Assembly: GCF_014193845.1 (NCBI RefSeq)
Contig: NZ_JACHZX010000004.1
Span: 310,001 to 374,000 of the forward strand
DNA: 64,000 bases
Reading direction: 5' to 3'
Origin: Sphingomonas sp. BK345
GTDB taxonomy: Bacteria; Pseudomonadota; Alphaproteobacteria; Sphingomonadales; Sphingomonadaceae
The notes under the pieces were generated by a model that had not been told where the DNA came from, searched no databases, and saw nothing but the letters and a program-made list of their open reading frames with translations. The position numbers were made by a program, and so were the translations under genes. Below are positions 28,609 to 37,099 of the stretch, piece after piece. Each line of letters starts with the position of its first letter. Position 1 is the stretch's first letter.

Positions 28609-29076
28609 ATGAAGTCTTTCGCGCTCGCCGCTGTCGTTCTGCTGCTGCTCTCCGGCTGCGGCGACCGGACTCGGGAGCCTGAAGGGGAAGACGCCACCGG
28701 GGCTGCGGCCAACGCAACCGCCGCCCCGGATGGCTCAGCGAACATCGTCAGCGCCACTCCCTCGCCGGTCGCTAGCACCACCCCGTCGCTCGATCGCGCG
28801 CGTTATCTCGGGCGCTGGCGGGGGGTGGAAGGTCTGAACCTCGTCGTCTCCCCCCGCGCGGACGCCGACACCTTGGTGTCGCTGGCGATGCAGTGGAGCC
28901 TCGACGACAAAGGCACCTACGACGGCGAGGTCACCGCCGAGGGTATCGCCTTCCAGCGCGCGGGCGCGCGCGAACTGCTGCGCCCGACCGACGGCGCCGC
29001 GACGGGGCTCAAGTATCTCGACGGCAAGAGGGAGTGCCTCACCGTCAAGCCCGGCGAAGGTTACTGCCGCGACTGA
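28609..29076 (+). CDS. Hypothetical lipoprotein
   Basis: A 155-residue protein whose signal peptide ends in a lipobox LLSGC (Cys17). After an Ala/Thr/Ser/Pro-rich linker (20-60) comes a small folded domain with RYLGRWRGVEGLNLVV, MQWSLDDKGTYDG and KRECLTVKPGEGYCRD, where the last two Cys may pair. I do not recognise the family. It follows the TlpA-like gene closely on the same strand and overlaps the convergent lyase gene by 16 nt. Confidence 0.7.
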   Translation: MKSFALAAVVLLLLSGCGDRTREPEGEDATGAAANATAAPDGSANIVSATPSPVASTTPSLDRARYLGRWRGVEGLNLVVSPRADADTLVSLAMQWSLDDKGTYDGEVTAEGIAFQRAGARELLRPTDGAATGLKYLDGKRECLTVKPGEGYCRD

Positions 29077-29927
29077 ACCGCACGATCGAGCACGATGAGC
29101 CGGTGCGCCTCGGTGAGGTGAAGCCGCTCCACCATCTCGCCCTCGACCCGGATCGCCCCCAGCGCCGCATGCTCGGGCAAGGCGAAAGCGGCGACTATCC
29201 GCTCGGCGCGGGCGACCGCCTCCGCCGATGGCGCGAAGGCGCGGTTCGCGGGCTCGATCTGCGCCGGGTGGATCAGCGTCTTGCCGTCGAATCCCCAGCG
29301 CGCGCCCTGCGCACAGGCGCGCTCGATCGCGGCGGCGTCGTCGATCGCGTTGGTGACGCCGTCGAGCGCGACGATGCCGGCGAGCCGCGCCGCGAGCACC
29401 ACCTCGGTGAGGATCGGCCACAGCGGTGCGCGATCCTCGCCCAGGATGCAGCGCAGCTCGCGCGCGAGGTCATTGGGCCCGACCACCAGCGCGGCGAGCC
29501 CGGTCTCGCGCGCCACCGCTACGATCGAGCGCAGCGCCGTGACGCCGGCGCAGGTCTCGATCATCGCCCAGAGCGCGGGCCCCTCGCCCAGCGCGGCCCG
29601 CGCGGCGCGGAGCGTGTCGGCGCCGTCCACCTTGGGGAGCAGCACCGCGTCGAGCGGCGCATCGCGCAGCGCGGCGAGGTCGTCGGCGCCCCATCCAGTG
29701 TCGGCGCCGTTGACTCGCACGATGCGTTCGCGCGCGCCCCAGCCGCCCGCGGTGAGGCGGGCGAGTGCGGCGTCGCGCGCGTCGCACTTCACCGCGGGCG
29801 CGACCGAATCCTCGAGGTCGAAAATTACCGCGTCGCAGTCGAGCGTCGCCGCCTTGGCGAGCGCGCGCTGGTTCGACGCTGGAAGGAACAGAGCGCTGCG
29901 ACGCGGGCGCGCCGCCACCGCACTCAC
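29061..29927 (-). CDS. HpcH/HpaI aldolase/citrate-lyase family protein (CitE-like)
   Basis: A 288-residue TIM-barrel protein of the CitE-like branch. It carries RRSALFLPASNQRALAKA, FDLEDSVAP (metal-binding Asp/Glu), VLLPKVDGAD, AMIETCAGV (metal Glu), VGPNDLARELRC and GKTLIHPAQIEPAN. Related enzymes cleave or form malyl-, citramalyl- or methylmalyl-CoA; the exact CoA ester cannot be told from sequence. Its ATG overlaps the stop of the LpoA-like gene upstream (ATGA), so they are co-translated. Confidence 0.86.
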   Translation of the reverse strand: MSAVAARPRRSALFLPASNQRALAKAATLDCDAVIFDLEDSVAPAVKCDARDAALARLTAGGWGARERIVRVNGADTGWGADDLAALRDAPLDAVLLPKVDGADTLRAARAALGEGPALWAMIETCAGVTALRSIVAVARETGLAALVVGPNDLARELRCILGEDRAPLWPILTEVVLAARLAGIVALDGVTNAIDDAAAIERACAQGARWGFDGKTLIHPAQIEPANRAFAPSAEAVARAERIVAAFALPEHAALGAIRVEGEMVERLHLTEAHRLIVLDRAVQSRQ

Positions 29928-31123
29928 TTGCCCGCGAACCCCGTCGGCGCGGGCGAGACCGCCACCGCGCCGCCGGCGCGCAGCTCCTTCACCTCAAGCG
30001 CGCGCTCGGCGACGCCGTCGCGGCCGAAGCGGAACGCGCCGTCGATCCCGGCGAAGCCGTCGGCATCGCGCAGCCGCGGCTCGGGGAAGGCGGTGCCCGG
30101 CTTCCAGTCGCGCGCGATCCGCACCACCAGCAGCACCGAATCATAACCGAGGCTCGACAGCCGGTACGGCGCGGCGTTGAAGCGGGTGCGGTAGTTGCGC
30201 GCATATTGGCGATACAGATCGTCGGGCACGCTGGCGAACCATGAGCCGCTCAGCGCGGGCGCACTCGCGCCTTTGTCGGCGTTCCACAATTCGGTGCCGA
30301 GGATCTGCGCCGAGGGGCTGTTGCGACGGAGCAGCGGCACTGCCGCCGTGGCGGAGCCGGCGCTGTCGGCGATCAGGATCGCGTCGAACGGCGCGTCCTT
30401 GACCATGCGCTGCACCGCCGCACTGAGCGCACCGGGGCCGCGGTCATAGGTCTGCAACGAGACCACGCGCCCGCCGGCCTGCTCGACCGCGCGCAGGAAG
30501 GCGGTAGAGGCGCGGCTGCCGTACAGCGCGTTGGGCACCAGCCCGCCGAAGTTGTTCATGCCGCGCGCGCGCGCGAAGCCGACCACTCGCTCGATCGACT
30601 GCGCCGGCGCATAGCCCAGCACGTACGTGCCGTTGCCCGCGACGCCGGTGTCGTTGGAGAAGGACAGGACCGGCACCTGGGCGGCGTGCGCGATCGGGGC
30701 GACCGCGCGCACGTCCTCGGCCAGCAGCGGCCCGAGGATCAGCTGCGCGCCGTCGGCGATCGCGCGCGAGGCGGCCTGCGCGGCGCCGGTGGCGGTGTCA
30801 TAGCTGGTGATTCGTACCTGGGCGTTGCGCGTGTCGAGCAGCGCCAGCTGGGTGGCGTTGGCGAGGCTGCGCCCCACGCCGGCGTTGCTGCCCGACAGCG
30901 GCACCAGCAGCGCGACGCGGTGCCGCTCCGTGTCGCGCGGCAGGCCGCTGACCACCTCGGGCGCGGTATCACGCGGCGGCGGCGCCTGGGTCTGCGCGCG
31001 CGGTGCCTCGACGGGGGCGCGCGGCACCACCGTCGAACAGGCCGCGAGCAGCAGCGCGCCGGTGACCGCGACCAATCGGCCCCATGCGTTCGACCATTGC
31101 GGCCGCCCGATCGCCTCTGCCAT
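29924..31123 (-). CDS. LpoA-like penicillin-binding protein activator lipoprotein
   Basis: A 399-residue lipoprotein with lipobox LLLAAC (Cys29), a Pro-rich linker, and a type I periplasmic-binding fold: RHRVALLVPLSGSNAGVGRSLANATQLAL, ILGPLLAEDVRAVAPIAH, VPVLSFSNDTGVAGNGTYVLG, FGGLVPNALYG. This matches the C-terminal domain of LpoA, the outer-membrane activator of PBP1A, and such genes commonly stand beside rsmI and yraN, as here. The ATG at 31123 has GGGAG about 5 nt upstream. It overlaps the start codon of rsmI on the opposite strand by two bases. Confidence 0.87.
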   Translation of the reverse strand: MAEAIGRPQWSNAWGRLVAVTGALLLAACSTVVPRAPVEAPRAQTQAPPPRDTAPEVVSGLPRDTERHRVALLVPLSGSNAGVGRSLANATQLALLDTRNAQVRITSYDTATGAAQAASRAIADGAQLILGPLLAEDVRAVAPIAHAAQVPVLSFSNDTGVAGNGTYVLGYAPAQSIERVVGFARARGMNNFGGLVPNALYGSRASTAFLRAVEQAGGRVVSLQTYDRGPGALSAAVQRMVKDAPFDAILIADSAGSATAAVPLLRRNSPSAQILGTELWNADKGASAPALSGSWFASVPDDLYRQYARNYRTRFNAAPYRLSSLGYDSVLLVVRIARDWKPGTAFPEPRLRDADGFAGIDGAFRFGRDGVAERALEVKELRAGGAVAVSPAPTGFAGK

Positions 31124-31964
31124 GACAACTCCCGTGAACTCTCTACTTCCCGGGCTCTACATCGTCGCCACCCCGATCGGCAATCTCGGCGATCTCTCTC
31201 CGCGTGCGGCGGAGGTGCTCGCCGCCGCCGACGTCATCGCGGTGGAGGACTCGCGCGTCACCGCCGGGCTGCTCCGCCACATCGGCACGAAGCGACCGAT
31301 GACTCCCTATCACGACCACAATGCCGCCGAGGTACGCCCACGCCTGATCGAGCGGATGGCGACCCAGGTGGTCGCGCTCGTCTCCGACGCGGGCACGCCG
31401 CTGATCTCCGATCCGGGCTATAAGCTGGTGCGCGAGGCGCGCGCGGCCGGGCGCCACGTCGTCACCGTCCCGGGCGCCTGCGCCGCGGTCGCCGCGCTGA
31501 CGCTCGCCGGACTGCCGACCGATCGCTTCCTCTTCCTCGGCTTCCTCCCTCCCAAGGAGCAGGCGCGCGCCGAGGCGATCCGCGAGGTGGCGGCGGTGCG
31601 CGCCACGCTGGTGCTGTACGAATCGGGGCCGCGGCTGGCCGCCTGCCTCGCCGCGCTGGCGCAGCTGCTGGGCGAGCGCGAGGCGGCGGTGTGCCGCGAG
31701 ATCACCAAGAAGTTCGAGGAAGCCGTGACCGGCACGCTCGGCGCCCTGGCGGCGCGCTACGCCGAGGCGCCGCCAAGGGGCGAGATCGTCGTCGTGGTCG
31801 CGCCGCCTGCCCCGCCCGCCCCGGCCAGCGCGGACGACGCCGACGCTGCGCTCGCCGAGGCGCTCACCCGCCTGCCCGCATCCAAGGCGGCAGGCGAGGT
31901 GGCCAAGGCGCTCGGTCTCGACCGCCGCGAGCTGTACGCGCGCGCGCTGGCGCTCAAGGGGTAG
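31122..31964 (+). CDS. rsmI: 16S rRNA (cytidine(1402)-2'-O)-methyltransferase
   Basis: A 280-residue SAM enzyme that 2'-O-methylates C1402 in the decoding centre of 16S rRNA. Landmarks: GLYIVATPIGNLGDLSPRA at the N-terminus, VIAVEDSRVTAGLL, VALVSDAGTPLISDPGYKLV, PGACAAVAALTLAGLPTDRFLFLGFLP, and the acidic/Ala C-terminal RsmI-specific helix domain ending SKAAGEVAKALGLDRRELY. The ATG at 31122 has no visible ribosome site and shares CATG with the divergent gene; GTG at 31134 is an alternative. It ends in TAG and overlaps the convergent gene by 11 nt. Confidence 0.95.
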   Translation: MTTPVNSLLPGLYIVATPIGNLGDLSPRAAEVLAAADVIAVEDSRVTAGLLRHIGTKRPMTPYHDHNAAEVRPRLIERMATQVVALVSDAGTPLISDPGYKLVREARAAGRHVVTVPGACAAVAALTLAGLPTDRFLFLGFLPPKEQARAEAIREVAAVRATLVLYESGPRLAACLAALAQLLGEREAAVCREITKKFEEAVTGTLGALAARYAEAPPRGEIVVVVAPPAPPAPASADDADAALAEALTRLPASKAAGEVAKALGLDRRELYARALALKG

Positions 31965-32889
31965 CGGGCGCGCTGGCCCCGTTCTCGCGCGCGATCGCCC
32001 CGGCCATGCGACCGCGCTGGGTGTAGGCGAAGGCGTTGGCCCCGCCCGTGTACAGGCCGCGCAGATAGCCTCGGTCGAACGCGGTGAGCTGCGCGGGCGA
32101 CGCCGCCTTGCCGCCGAACAGCGCCAGCATCGTATCGAGACCTCCGCCGGGCAGCTCGCGCGCGCCGGCGAAGAGGCGTAGAGCGGCGTAGTCGGCGAGC
32201 TGACGCGAGGTCTTGCCCACCACCGCCTTGCGCTCGACGATCAGCACCGCGGTGACCACGTCCTGCCGCACCGGCTGGACGACGCGCGAGGCGACCGCGA
32301 CGTTGAAGGTCGGCGGCCCGTCCCCGGGCAGGCTCGTCTCACCGTCGCGCGTGCGTATCTCGGTGAGCCGCCACGCGAACACCGGCCCCTCGCTCTTGAG
32401 CAGCGCGCGGCGCGCGTTCAAGCCGACGCCCAGCAGCGCGCGATGGTTGGACTTCGCCATCTTCGCCACCTCGGCGTGCGCGTCGTCGACGAACAGCACC
32501 ATCGTGTTGGGCCGACAGTGATCGCCGGCGAGCGTGATGCCCACCGAGTCGGCGTCGTCGAGCATGCGCTGCGCGATCTCGCTCGACACCTTGTTCGAGA
32601 GCCCTCCGACCGCGACGCAGACGGGGTCTTGGAAGCGCGCGATCGGCACGTTCTGCGACACCGGGCCGGTGGCCGCGCGCACCTGGTTGCCGATGACCTT
32701 GCGGGTAGGCGCGGCAACGATGATGTCGCCGTTGTCGCCGAGCCGCTGATCCGCGGCGGGTACGGGCGCGGACTCCGTGACGCTGGCCGCCGTGTTTTCC
32801 GGCGCCGACTGGGGAGCCGCCGCGCTCGGCACCGGGGCGGGAAGCTGCAACGCGGCGATGACCAACGCTGCCAGATATGGGCCGACCAT
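31954..32889 (-). CDS. Hypothetical secreted protein
   Basis: A 311-residue protein with a signal peptide (MVGPYLAALVIAALQLPAPVPSAAA) and a disordered Ala/Pro/Ser segment to about residue 50. The globular part starts GDIIVAAPTRKVIGNQVRA and contains two Cys (DPVCVAV, GDHCRPN), MLDDADSVGI, MVLFVDDAHAEVAKMAKS and a C-terminal FDRGYLRGLYTG. It resembles conserved hypothetical proteins of sphingomonads. GGGAGAGAAGG precedes the ATG. Function unknown; periplasmic by the signal. Confidence 0.7.
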   Translation of the reverse strand: MVGPYLAALVIAALQLPAPVPSAAAPQSAPENTAASVTESAPVPAADQRLGDNGDIIVAAPTRKVIGNQVRAATGPVSQNVPIARFQDPVCVAVGGLSNKVSSEIAQRMLDDADSVGITLAGDHCRPNTMVLFVDDAHAEVAKMAKSNHRALLGVGLNARRALLKSEGPVFAWRLTEIRTRDGETSLPGDGPPTFNVAVASRVVQPVRQDVVTAVLIVERKAVVGKTSRQLADYAALRLFAGARELPGGGLDTMLALFGGKAASPAQLTAFDRGYLRGLYTGGANAFAYTQRGRMAGAIARENGASAPATP

Positions 32890-33049
32890 CGCCTTCTCTC
32901 CCGTCGTGCGGTGGACAGTTTAGGCGTGCCACCCTCCCATGCCCACGCCCTTTCTGATCCGGATCGAGCGAGGAGTGGCGATCGCGTGGCGCCGGGTAGG
33001 ACGATCTGTCCCATCGAACCCGCGCACCGGCGCGCCTACATCGCCGCGC

Positions 33050-33505
33050 ATGGAACCGACGCCCCCCGCCCCCCCCGCCGCCGCGCCGAGCGGCCGCGAC
33101 CGATTCTGGTGGATCATTCGCTCGGGCTGGCGCGGCCGCTGCCCGCGCTGCGGCGAAGGCAGAATGTTCGTCTCCTGGCTCAAGGTGGTACCGCGCTGTG
33201 ATCATTGCGGGCTCGACTATCGCTTCGCGGCACCCGACGACGGCCCCGCCTTCTTCTCGCTGTGCATCATCGCGCTGCCGCTGACCGCCTTCGTCGTCTG
33301 GCTCCAGGTCGCGTTCGACCCGCCTGCCTGGGTTCATCTCATCACCTCGGTGCCGGTGATGGCGCTCGGCACGCTGCTGCCGCTGCGGCCGATCAAGGGC
33401 TGGCTGGTCGCGTCGCAATACGTCAATCGCGCGCAGGAGGCGGGAACGCGCGGGCTCTGGTCCGACCTGCACGGGACCTCCGGCGCGAGCGACTTCGACC
33501 AGTGA
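33050..33505 (+). CDS. DUF983 family membrane protein
   Basis: A 151-residue protein with a rubredoxin-like zinc knuckle (CPRCGEG and CDHCGLDY at about residues 32-54) followed by two transmembrane helices (FFSLCIIALPLTAFVVWL; VMALGTLLPLRPIKGWLV). This is the DUF983 pattern. In many alphaproteobacteria such genes stand near cytochrome oxidase or cytochrome c genes, and here a cytochrome c follows with a GTGA overlap. The ATG at 33050 (MEPTPPAPP) is chosen over one at 32939, which would add a basic, non-conserved extension. Confidence 0.82.
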   Translation: MEPTPPAPPAAAPSGRDRFWWIIRSGWRGRCPRCGEGRMFVSWLKVVPRCDHCGLDYRFAAPDDGPAFFSLCIIALPLTAFVVWLQVAFDPPAWVHLITSVPVMALGTLLPLRPIKGWLVASQYVNRAQEAGTRGLWSDLHGTSGASDFDQ

Positions 33506-33951
33506 GCGCACGGCGCGTCACGCTCGCCGCGGCGACGCTGGCGCTGCTCGCCGCCTGCGGCGACGGCGACGTGGCGGCCCGCCGCAGGGCGCTGGGCGCG
33601 AACCCGACGCTGGCGGCGCGGCTCGCCGCCGCCGACGCAGGTCGCGGCGCGCGGTTGTTCGGCCAGTGTGCCGCCTGCCACACGATCGGCGCGGGTGCGG
33701 GCGACCGCAACGGGCCCAACCTGCGCGGGGTGATGGGCGCGCCCGTCGCCGGGGTGAGCCCGCGCTTCGGCTACACCGCCGCCCTGCGCGGGCACGGAGG
33801 CAGGTGGACCGACGCGGCGATGGACGCCTGGCTTGCCGACCCGGCCGCGGTCGCGCCCGGCACCGCGATGCGCTTCGCCGGCGTGCGCGACCCGCTCGAT
33901 CGCGCCGACCTGATCGCCTATCTGCACCGGCAGGGCGACGCGGCTCGCTGA
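33502..33951 (+). CDS. Membrane-attached c-type cytochrome (class I)
   Basis: A 149-residue cytochrome c with a lipoprotein-like signal (LALLAACG, Cys19) and haem motif CAACH at 56-60. The downstream sequence GPNLRGVMGAPVAG, GYTAALRGHGGRWTDAAMDAWLADP and the axial-Met region VAPGTAMRFAG fit mitochondrial-type cytochrome c2/cy552. It starts with GTG overlapping the previous TGA. It could carry electrons from the bc1 complex to an oxidase. It was overlooked if only ATG starts are allowed. Confidence 0.88.
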   Translation: MSARRVTLAAATLALLAACGDGDVAARRRALGANPTLAARLAAADAGRGARLFGQCAACHTIGAGAGDRNGPNLRGVMGAPVAGVSPRFGYTAALRGHGGRWTDAAMDAWLADPAAVAPGTAMRFAGVRDPLDRADLIAYLHRQGDAAR

Positions 33952-34003
33952 GCCGGGCCAGCACCTGCTTGCCGCAGCCGCGCGGCTCGGGCACCCCGCG
34001 ATC

Positions 34004-34375
34004 ATGCGCCGCCCCCGCTCCCTGCTCGACCGCCGTGACGCCGAAGCGGCCGGCCGCCGCGGCGAGCGGCTCGCCGCCTGGTGGCTGCGGCTCCAGGGCT
34101 GGCAGATCCTCGATCGGCGCGTGCGGACGCCGGCGGGCGAGGTCGATCTGGTGGCGCGGCGCGGTGCGCTGGTCGCCTTCGTCGAGGTGAAGGCGCGGCG
34201 CACCGCCGCCGAGCTCGACGTCGCGATCGACGAACGCCGGCTCGCGCGCGTGGCCGCCGCCGCCGAGCTGCTGATGCCCCGCTACGCGCTGCCGGGCGAC
34301 GACATCCGCGTCGACGTGCTGCTACTCGCCCCCGGCACGCGCCCGCGCCATATCGAGAACGCCTGGATCGGCTGA
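34004..34375 (+). CDS. yraN: YraN/UPF0102 family endonuclease-like protein
   Basis: A 123-residue protein of the UPF0102 family with a restriction-endonuclease-like core. It begins RRDAEAAGRRGERLAAWWL; the catalytic-type residues are in GEVDLVARRGALVAFVEVKAR (Asp, then Glu-x-Lys), and DIRVDVLLL follows. Its biochemical role is unproven; nuclease or Holliday-junction related functions are suggested from the fold. It lies between the rsmI region and gshB, a conserved neighbourhood in alphaproteobacteria. Confidence 0.88.
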   Translation: MRRPRSLLDRRDAEAAGRRGERLAAWWLRLQGWQILDRRVRTPAGEVDLVARRGALVAFVEVKARRTAAELDVAIDERRLARVAAAAELLMPRYALPGDDIRVDVLLLAPGTRPRHIENAWIG

Positions 34376-34475
34376 GCTCCGGCGTCGGCCCGCCCAAGCC
34401 GGCGCGACCGTGCGTGACATTGGCCCTGCGCCACCCTACCTGCCGCCGCATCGCTCTGCCGGAAAGGGACAGTCC

Positions 34476-35435
34476 ATGGCGCTCACCGTCGCGGTCCAGA
34501 TGGACCCGCTCGATCAGATCAACATCGCCGGTGACTCGACCTTCGCGCTGATGCTGTCGGCGCAGCAGCGCGGGCATCGCCTGTTCCACTACACCGCCGA
34601 CCAGCTCAACTGGTCGAACGGCAGGCTATGGACCAGCGCGCACCCGGTGACGGTGCAGCGCGTCGCGGGCGAACACTTCCGCTTCGGAGAGCCGGTCGCG
34701 CTCGATCTCGGCGACGAGGCCGACGTCGTGCTCATGCGCCAGGACCCGCCGTTCGATCTCGGCTATATCACCGCCACGCACCTGCTCGAGCGGGTCGCCG
34801 ATCGCACCCTGGTAGTCAACGATCCCGCCAGCGTGCGCAACGCGCCCGAGAAGGTGTTCGTGCTCGATTATGCGCGCTTCATGCCGCCGACGCTGGTGAC
34901 CCGCTCGCTCGACGAGGCGCGCGCGTTCCTGCGCCAGCACGGCGCGATCGTGGTCAAGCCGCTTCACGGCAACGGCGGCAAGGCGATCTTCCGCGTCGGA
35001 CCGGAAGGTGAGAACCTGTCCGCGCTGATCGAGGTGTTCAACCAGACCTGGCGCGAGCCGCACATGGTCCAAGCCTTCCTCCCGGACGTCGCCAAGGGCG
35101 ACAAGCGCATCGTGCTGGTCGACGGCGAGGTCGCGGGCGCGATCAACCGGCTGCCGGGTGAGGGCGAGATCCGCAGCAACCTCGCGGTCGGTGGGTCGGC
35201 CGAGAAGACCGAGCTGACCCCGCGCGAGCGCGAGATCTGCGCCGCGCTCGGGCCCGAGCTGAAGCGGCGCGGGCTGATCTTCGTCGGCATCGACGTGATC
35301 GGCGGCGAGTGGCTGACCGAGATCAACGTCACCTCGCCGACGGGCATCGTCGCGATCGAGCGGTTCGATGGCACCGACGTCGCCGGTCTCATCTGGGACG
35401 CGATCGAGCGCCGCCACGCGGAACGCACGCGCTGA
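34476..35435 (+). CDS. gshB: Glutathione synthetase
   Basis: A 319-residue ATP-grasp enzyme adding glycine to gamma-glutamylcysteine. It shows MALTVAVQMDPLDQINIAGDSTF, VVLMRQDPPFDLGYITATHLLE, the ATP-binding IVVKPLHGNGGKAIFRV, INRLPGEGEIRSNLAVGG (Gly-rich loop) and IGGEWLTEINVTSPTG (Mg-binding Glu and Asn). ATG at 34476 has GGAAAGGGAC upstream. It follows yraN by 100 bp on the same strand. Confidence 0.95.
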   Translation: MALTVAVQMDPLDQINIAGDSTFALMLSAQQRGHRLFHYTADQLNWSNGRLWTSAHPVTVQRVAGEHFRFGEPVALDLGDEADVVLMRQDPPFDLGYITATHLLERVADRTLVVNDPASVRNAPEKVFVLDYARFMPPTLVTRSLDEARAFLRQHGAIVVKPLHGNGGKAIFRVGPEGENLSALIEVFNQTWREPHMVQAFLPDVAKGDKRIVLVDGEVAGAINRLPGEGEIRSNLAVGGSAEKTELTPREREICAALGPELKRRGLIFVGIDVIGGEWLTEINVTSPTGIVAIERFDGTDVAGLIWDAIERRHAERTR

Positions 35436-35454
35436 CCGCACCGTTGGCGAGAGC

Positions 35455-36057
35455 GTGACCGAGTTCATCGTCAGCTGGATCGTCAAAGGCGGCTATCTCG
35501 GGATCTTCCTGCTGATGGCGCTGGAGAATGTCGTCCCGCCCATCCCGTCCGAGGTGATCATGGGTCTGGGCGGGATCGCGGTGGCGCGCGGGCAGATGGA
35601 GCTCGTACCGCTGCTGCTCTGGGGCACCGCCGGCACCACCGCGGGCAACGTCTTCTGGTACGTGATCGGGCGACGCGTCGGCTATGCGCGCTTCCGCCCC
35701 TTCGTCGAGCGCCACGGCCGCTGGTTGACGATGGAGTGGAGCGACGTCGAGCGCGTGCAGCACTTTTTCCATCACCACGGCGGCTGGGTCATCTTCGTCT
35801 TCCGGTTCATGCCGACCTTCCGCACGATGATCTCGCTGCCCGCGGGCATGGCGGCGATGCCGATGTGGCGTTTTCTCGTCATGACCTTCCTCGGCAGCAT
35901 CATCTGGAACGCGGTGCTGGCGGGCGCGGGCTTTTATCTCGGCAGCCGCTTCAGCGAGCTCGATCGCTACGTCGGACCGGTCGGGATCGTGCTGACGGTG
36001 ATGGCGCTGGGCTATTACGTCTACCGCGTCGTCACCTGGTCGCCGCGCGCCGGGTAG
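35455..36057 (+). CDS. DedA-family membrane protein
   Basis: A 200-residue membrane protein of the DedA/SNARE-associated family. It starts with GTG (MTEFIVSWIVKGGYLGIFLLMALENVVPPIPSEVIMGLGG when read in pieces), has the family Glu/Pro motif E-N-x-x-P-P-I-P-S-E, and GTTAGNVFWYVIGRRVG, FRFMPTFRTMISLPAGMA and a final helix. DedA proteins are linked to lipid-carrier recycling (undecaprenyl phosphate, PE flipping) and membrane homeostasis. It lies 19 bp after gshB and should be co-transcribed with it. Confidence 0.88.
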   Translation: MTEFIVSWIVKGGYLGIFLLMALENVVPPIPSEVIMGLGGIAVARGQMELVPLLLWGTAGTTAGNVFWYVIGRRVGYARFRPFVERHGRWLTMEWSDVERVQHFFHHHGGWVIFVFRFMPTFRTMISLPAGMAAMPMWRFLVMTFLGSIIWNAVLAGAGFYLGSRFSELDRYVGPVGIVLTVMALGYYVYRVVTWSPRAG

Positions 36058-36066
36058 CGGGCAGCT

Positions 36067-36085
36067 CCTCCCCGCCCTGGGGAGG
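36067..36085. terminator. Hairpin between convergent genes
   Basis: CCTCCCC, loop GCCCT, GGGGAGG: seven perfect GC-rich pairs between the stops of the DedA gene and xerC. Probably a shared terminator, without a T run. Confidence 0.5.
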
Positions 36086-36094
36086 GGCATCGCA

Positions 36095-37009
36095 TTACCC
36101 CCGCGGGTGCGCCGCGCGATAGACGTCGAGCAGGTGCGCCGCGTCGACCGCGGTATAGACCTGCGTCGAGCTCAGGCTGGCGTGGCCGAGCAGTTCCTGC
36201 AACGCGCGCAGGTCGGCGCCGCGGCCGAGCAGGTGAGTCGCGAAACTGTGGCGCAGCGCGTGCGGCGTGGTGCGCTCGCCCAACCCTAGCCGCGCGCGCG
36301 CGCCGCGCACCTTGAGCCGCACCACGCCGGGCGAAAGCCCGCCGCCCTTCACCCCGCGGAACAGCGGCGCGTCCGCCGCGAGCGGCCACGGGCACAGTGC
36401 GGCGTAGCGCTCGATCGCGGCGCGCACCTCGGCGAGCAGCGGCACGACGCGCGTCTTGGCGCGCTTGCCGGTGACGCGCAGCGTCTCGCCGAGCGGCAAT
36501 ACCGCGCCCGGCAGCATCACCGCCTCGCCGATGCGCAGACCGGCGCCGTACAGCAGCAGCAGCACCGCCCAGTCGCGTGCCGCCACCCAGGGCTCGTCGC
36601 TGTCCTCCGCCACGTCGGTGGCGAGCGCGACCGCCTCCTGCGGCGCGATCGGGCGCGGGACGCCCTTGCGCACGCGCGGCCCGCGCAGCCGCGGCGCCGC
36701 CCCGGTGCCGCCCGCCCATTCGAGAAAGCCGCGTACCGCTGAGAGCTCGCGTGCGGCCGAAGCGTTGCCCAGCCCGGCGCCGCCACCCGTCGCAGCGCCG
36801 CGCCGGTACGCGAGATAGGCGCGCAGGTCGGCCGCGTCGACGCGTGCCAGCCGCGTGCGATTGGTTTCCTCGCCCCAGTGCTCCGACAGGAAGGCCAGCA
36901 GCCGCGTGGCGGTGGCGCGATAGGCACGCACCGTATGCTCCGAGCGACGGCGGTCGCGCGCGAGATGGATTGCATAATGGTCGGCGAGCGTCAGCGGCAC
37001 GTCCAGCAT
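36095..37009 (-). CDS. xerC: Tyrosine recombinase XerC
   Basis: A 304-residue site-specific recombinase for chromosome-dimer resolution at dif. The N-terminal SAM-like domain (residues 1-100) holds YAIHLARDRRRSEHTVRAYRAT; the catalytic domain has Arg159 (GAGLRIGE), His250 and Arg253 (HALRHSFATHLL), His276 (LGHASLSSTQVY) and the nucleophile Tyr285. The start at 37009 (MLDVPLTLADHY) fits XerC length, and longer in-frame starts are unlikely. It is not surrounded by integrated-element features, so it is the housekeeping enzyme. Confidence 0.93.
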   Translation of the reverse strand: MLDVPLTLADHYAIHLARDRRRSEHTVRAYRATATRLLAFLSEHWGEETNRTRLARVDAADLRAYLAYRRGAATGGGAGLGNASAARELSAVRGFLEWAGGTGAAPRLRGPRVRKGVPRPIAPQEAVALATDVAEDSDEPWVAARDWAVLLLLYGAGLRIGEAVMLPGAVLPLGETLRVTGKRAKTRVVPLLAEVRAAIERYAALCPWPLAADAPLFRGVKGGGLSPGVVRLKVRGARARLGLGERTTPHALRHSFATHLLGRGADLRALQELLGHASLSSTQVYTAVDAAHLLDVYRAAHPRG

Positions 37010-37099
37010 CGCGGGTCGAACTTCTCCTTTCGTCGCATTTTGCGTGCTTACGCGCGGGTGGAAAAGGTAAATTAACGTTAGGCAACCATAAGGTCGGCG

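Noticed and set aside
34410-34476. Upstream in-frame start for gshB
   Set aside because: The extra residues are not family-like, and GGAAAGGGAC stands directly before the ATG at 34476.
36095-37009. Tyrosine recombinase as sign of an integrated element
   Set aside because: Length, motifs and single-gene context fit the housekeeping XerC; no att repeats, phage genes or tRNA boundary accompany it.
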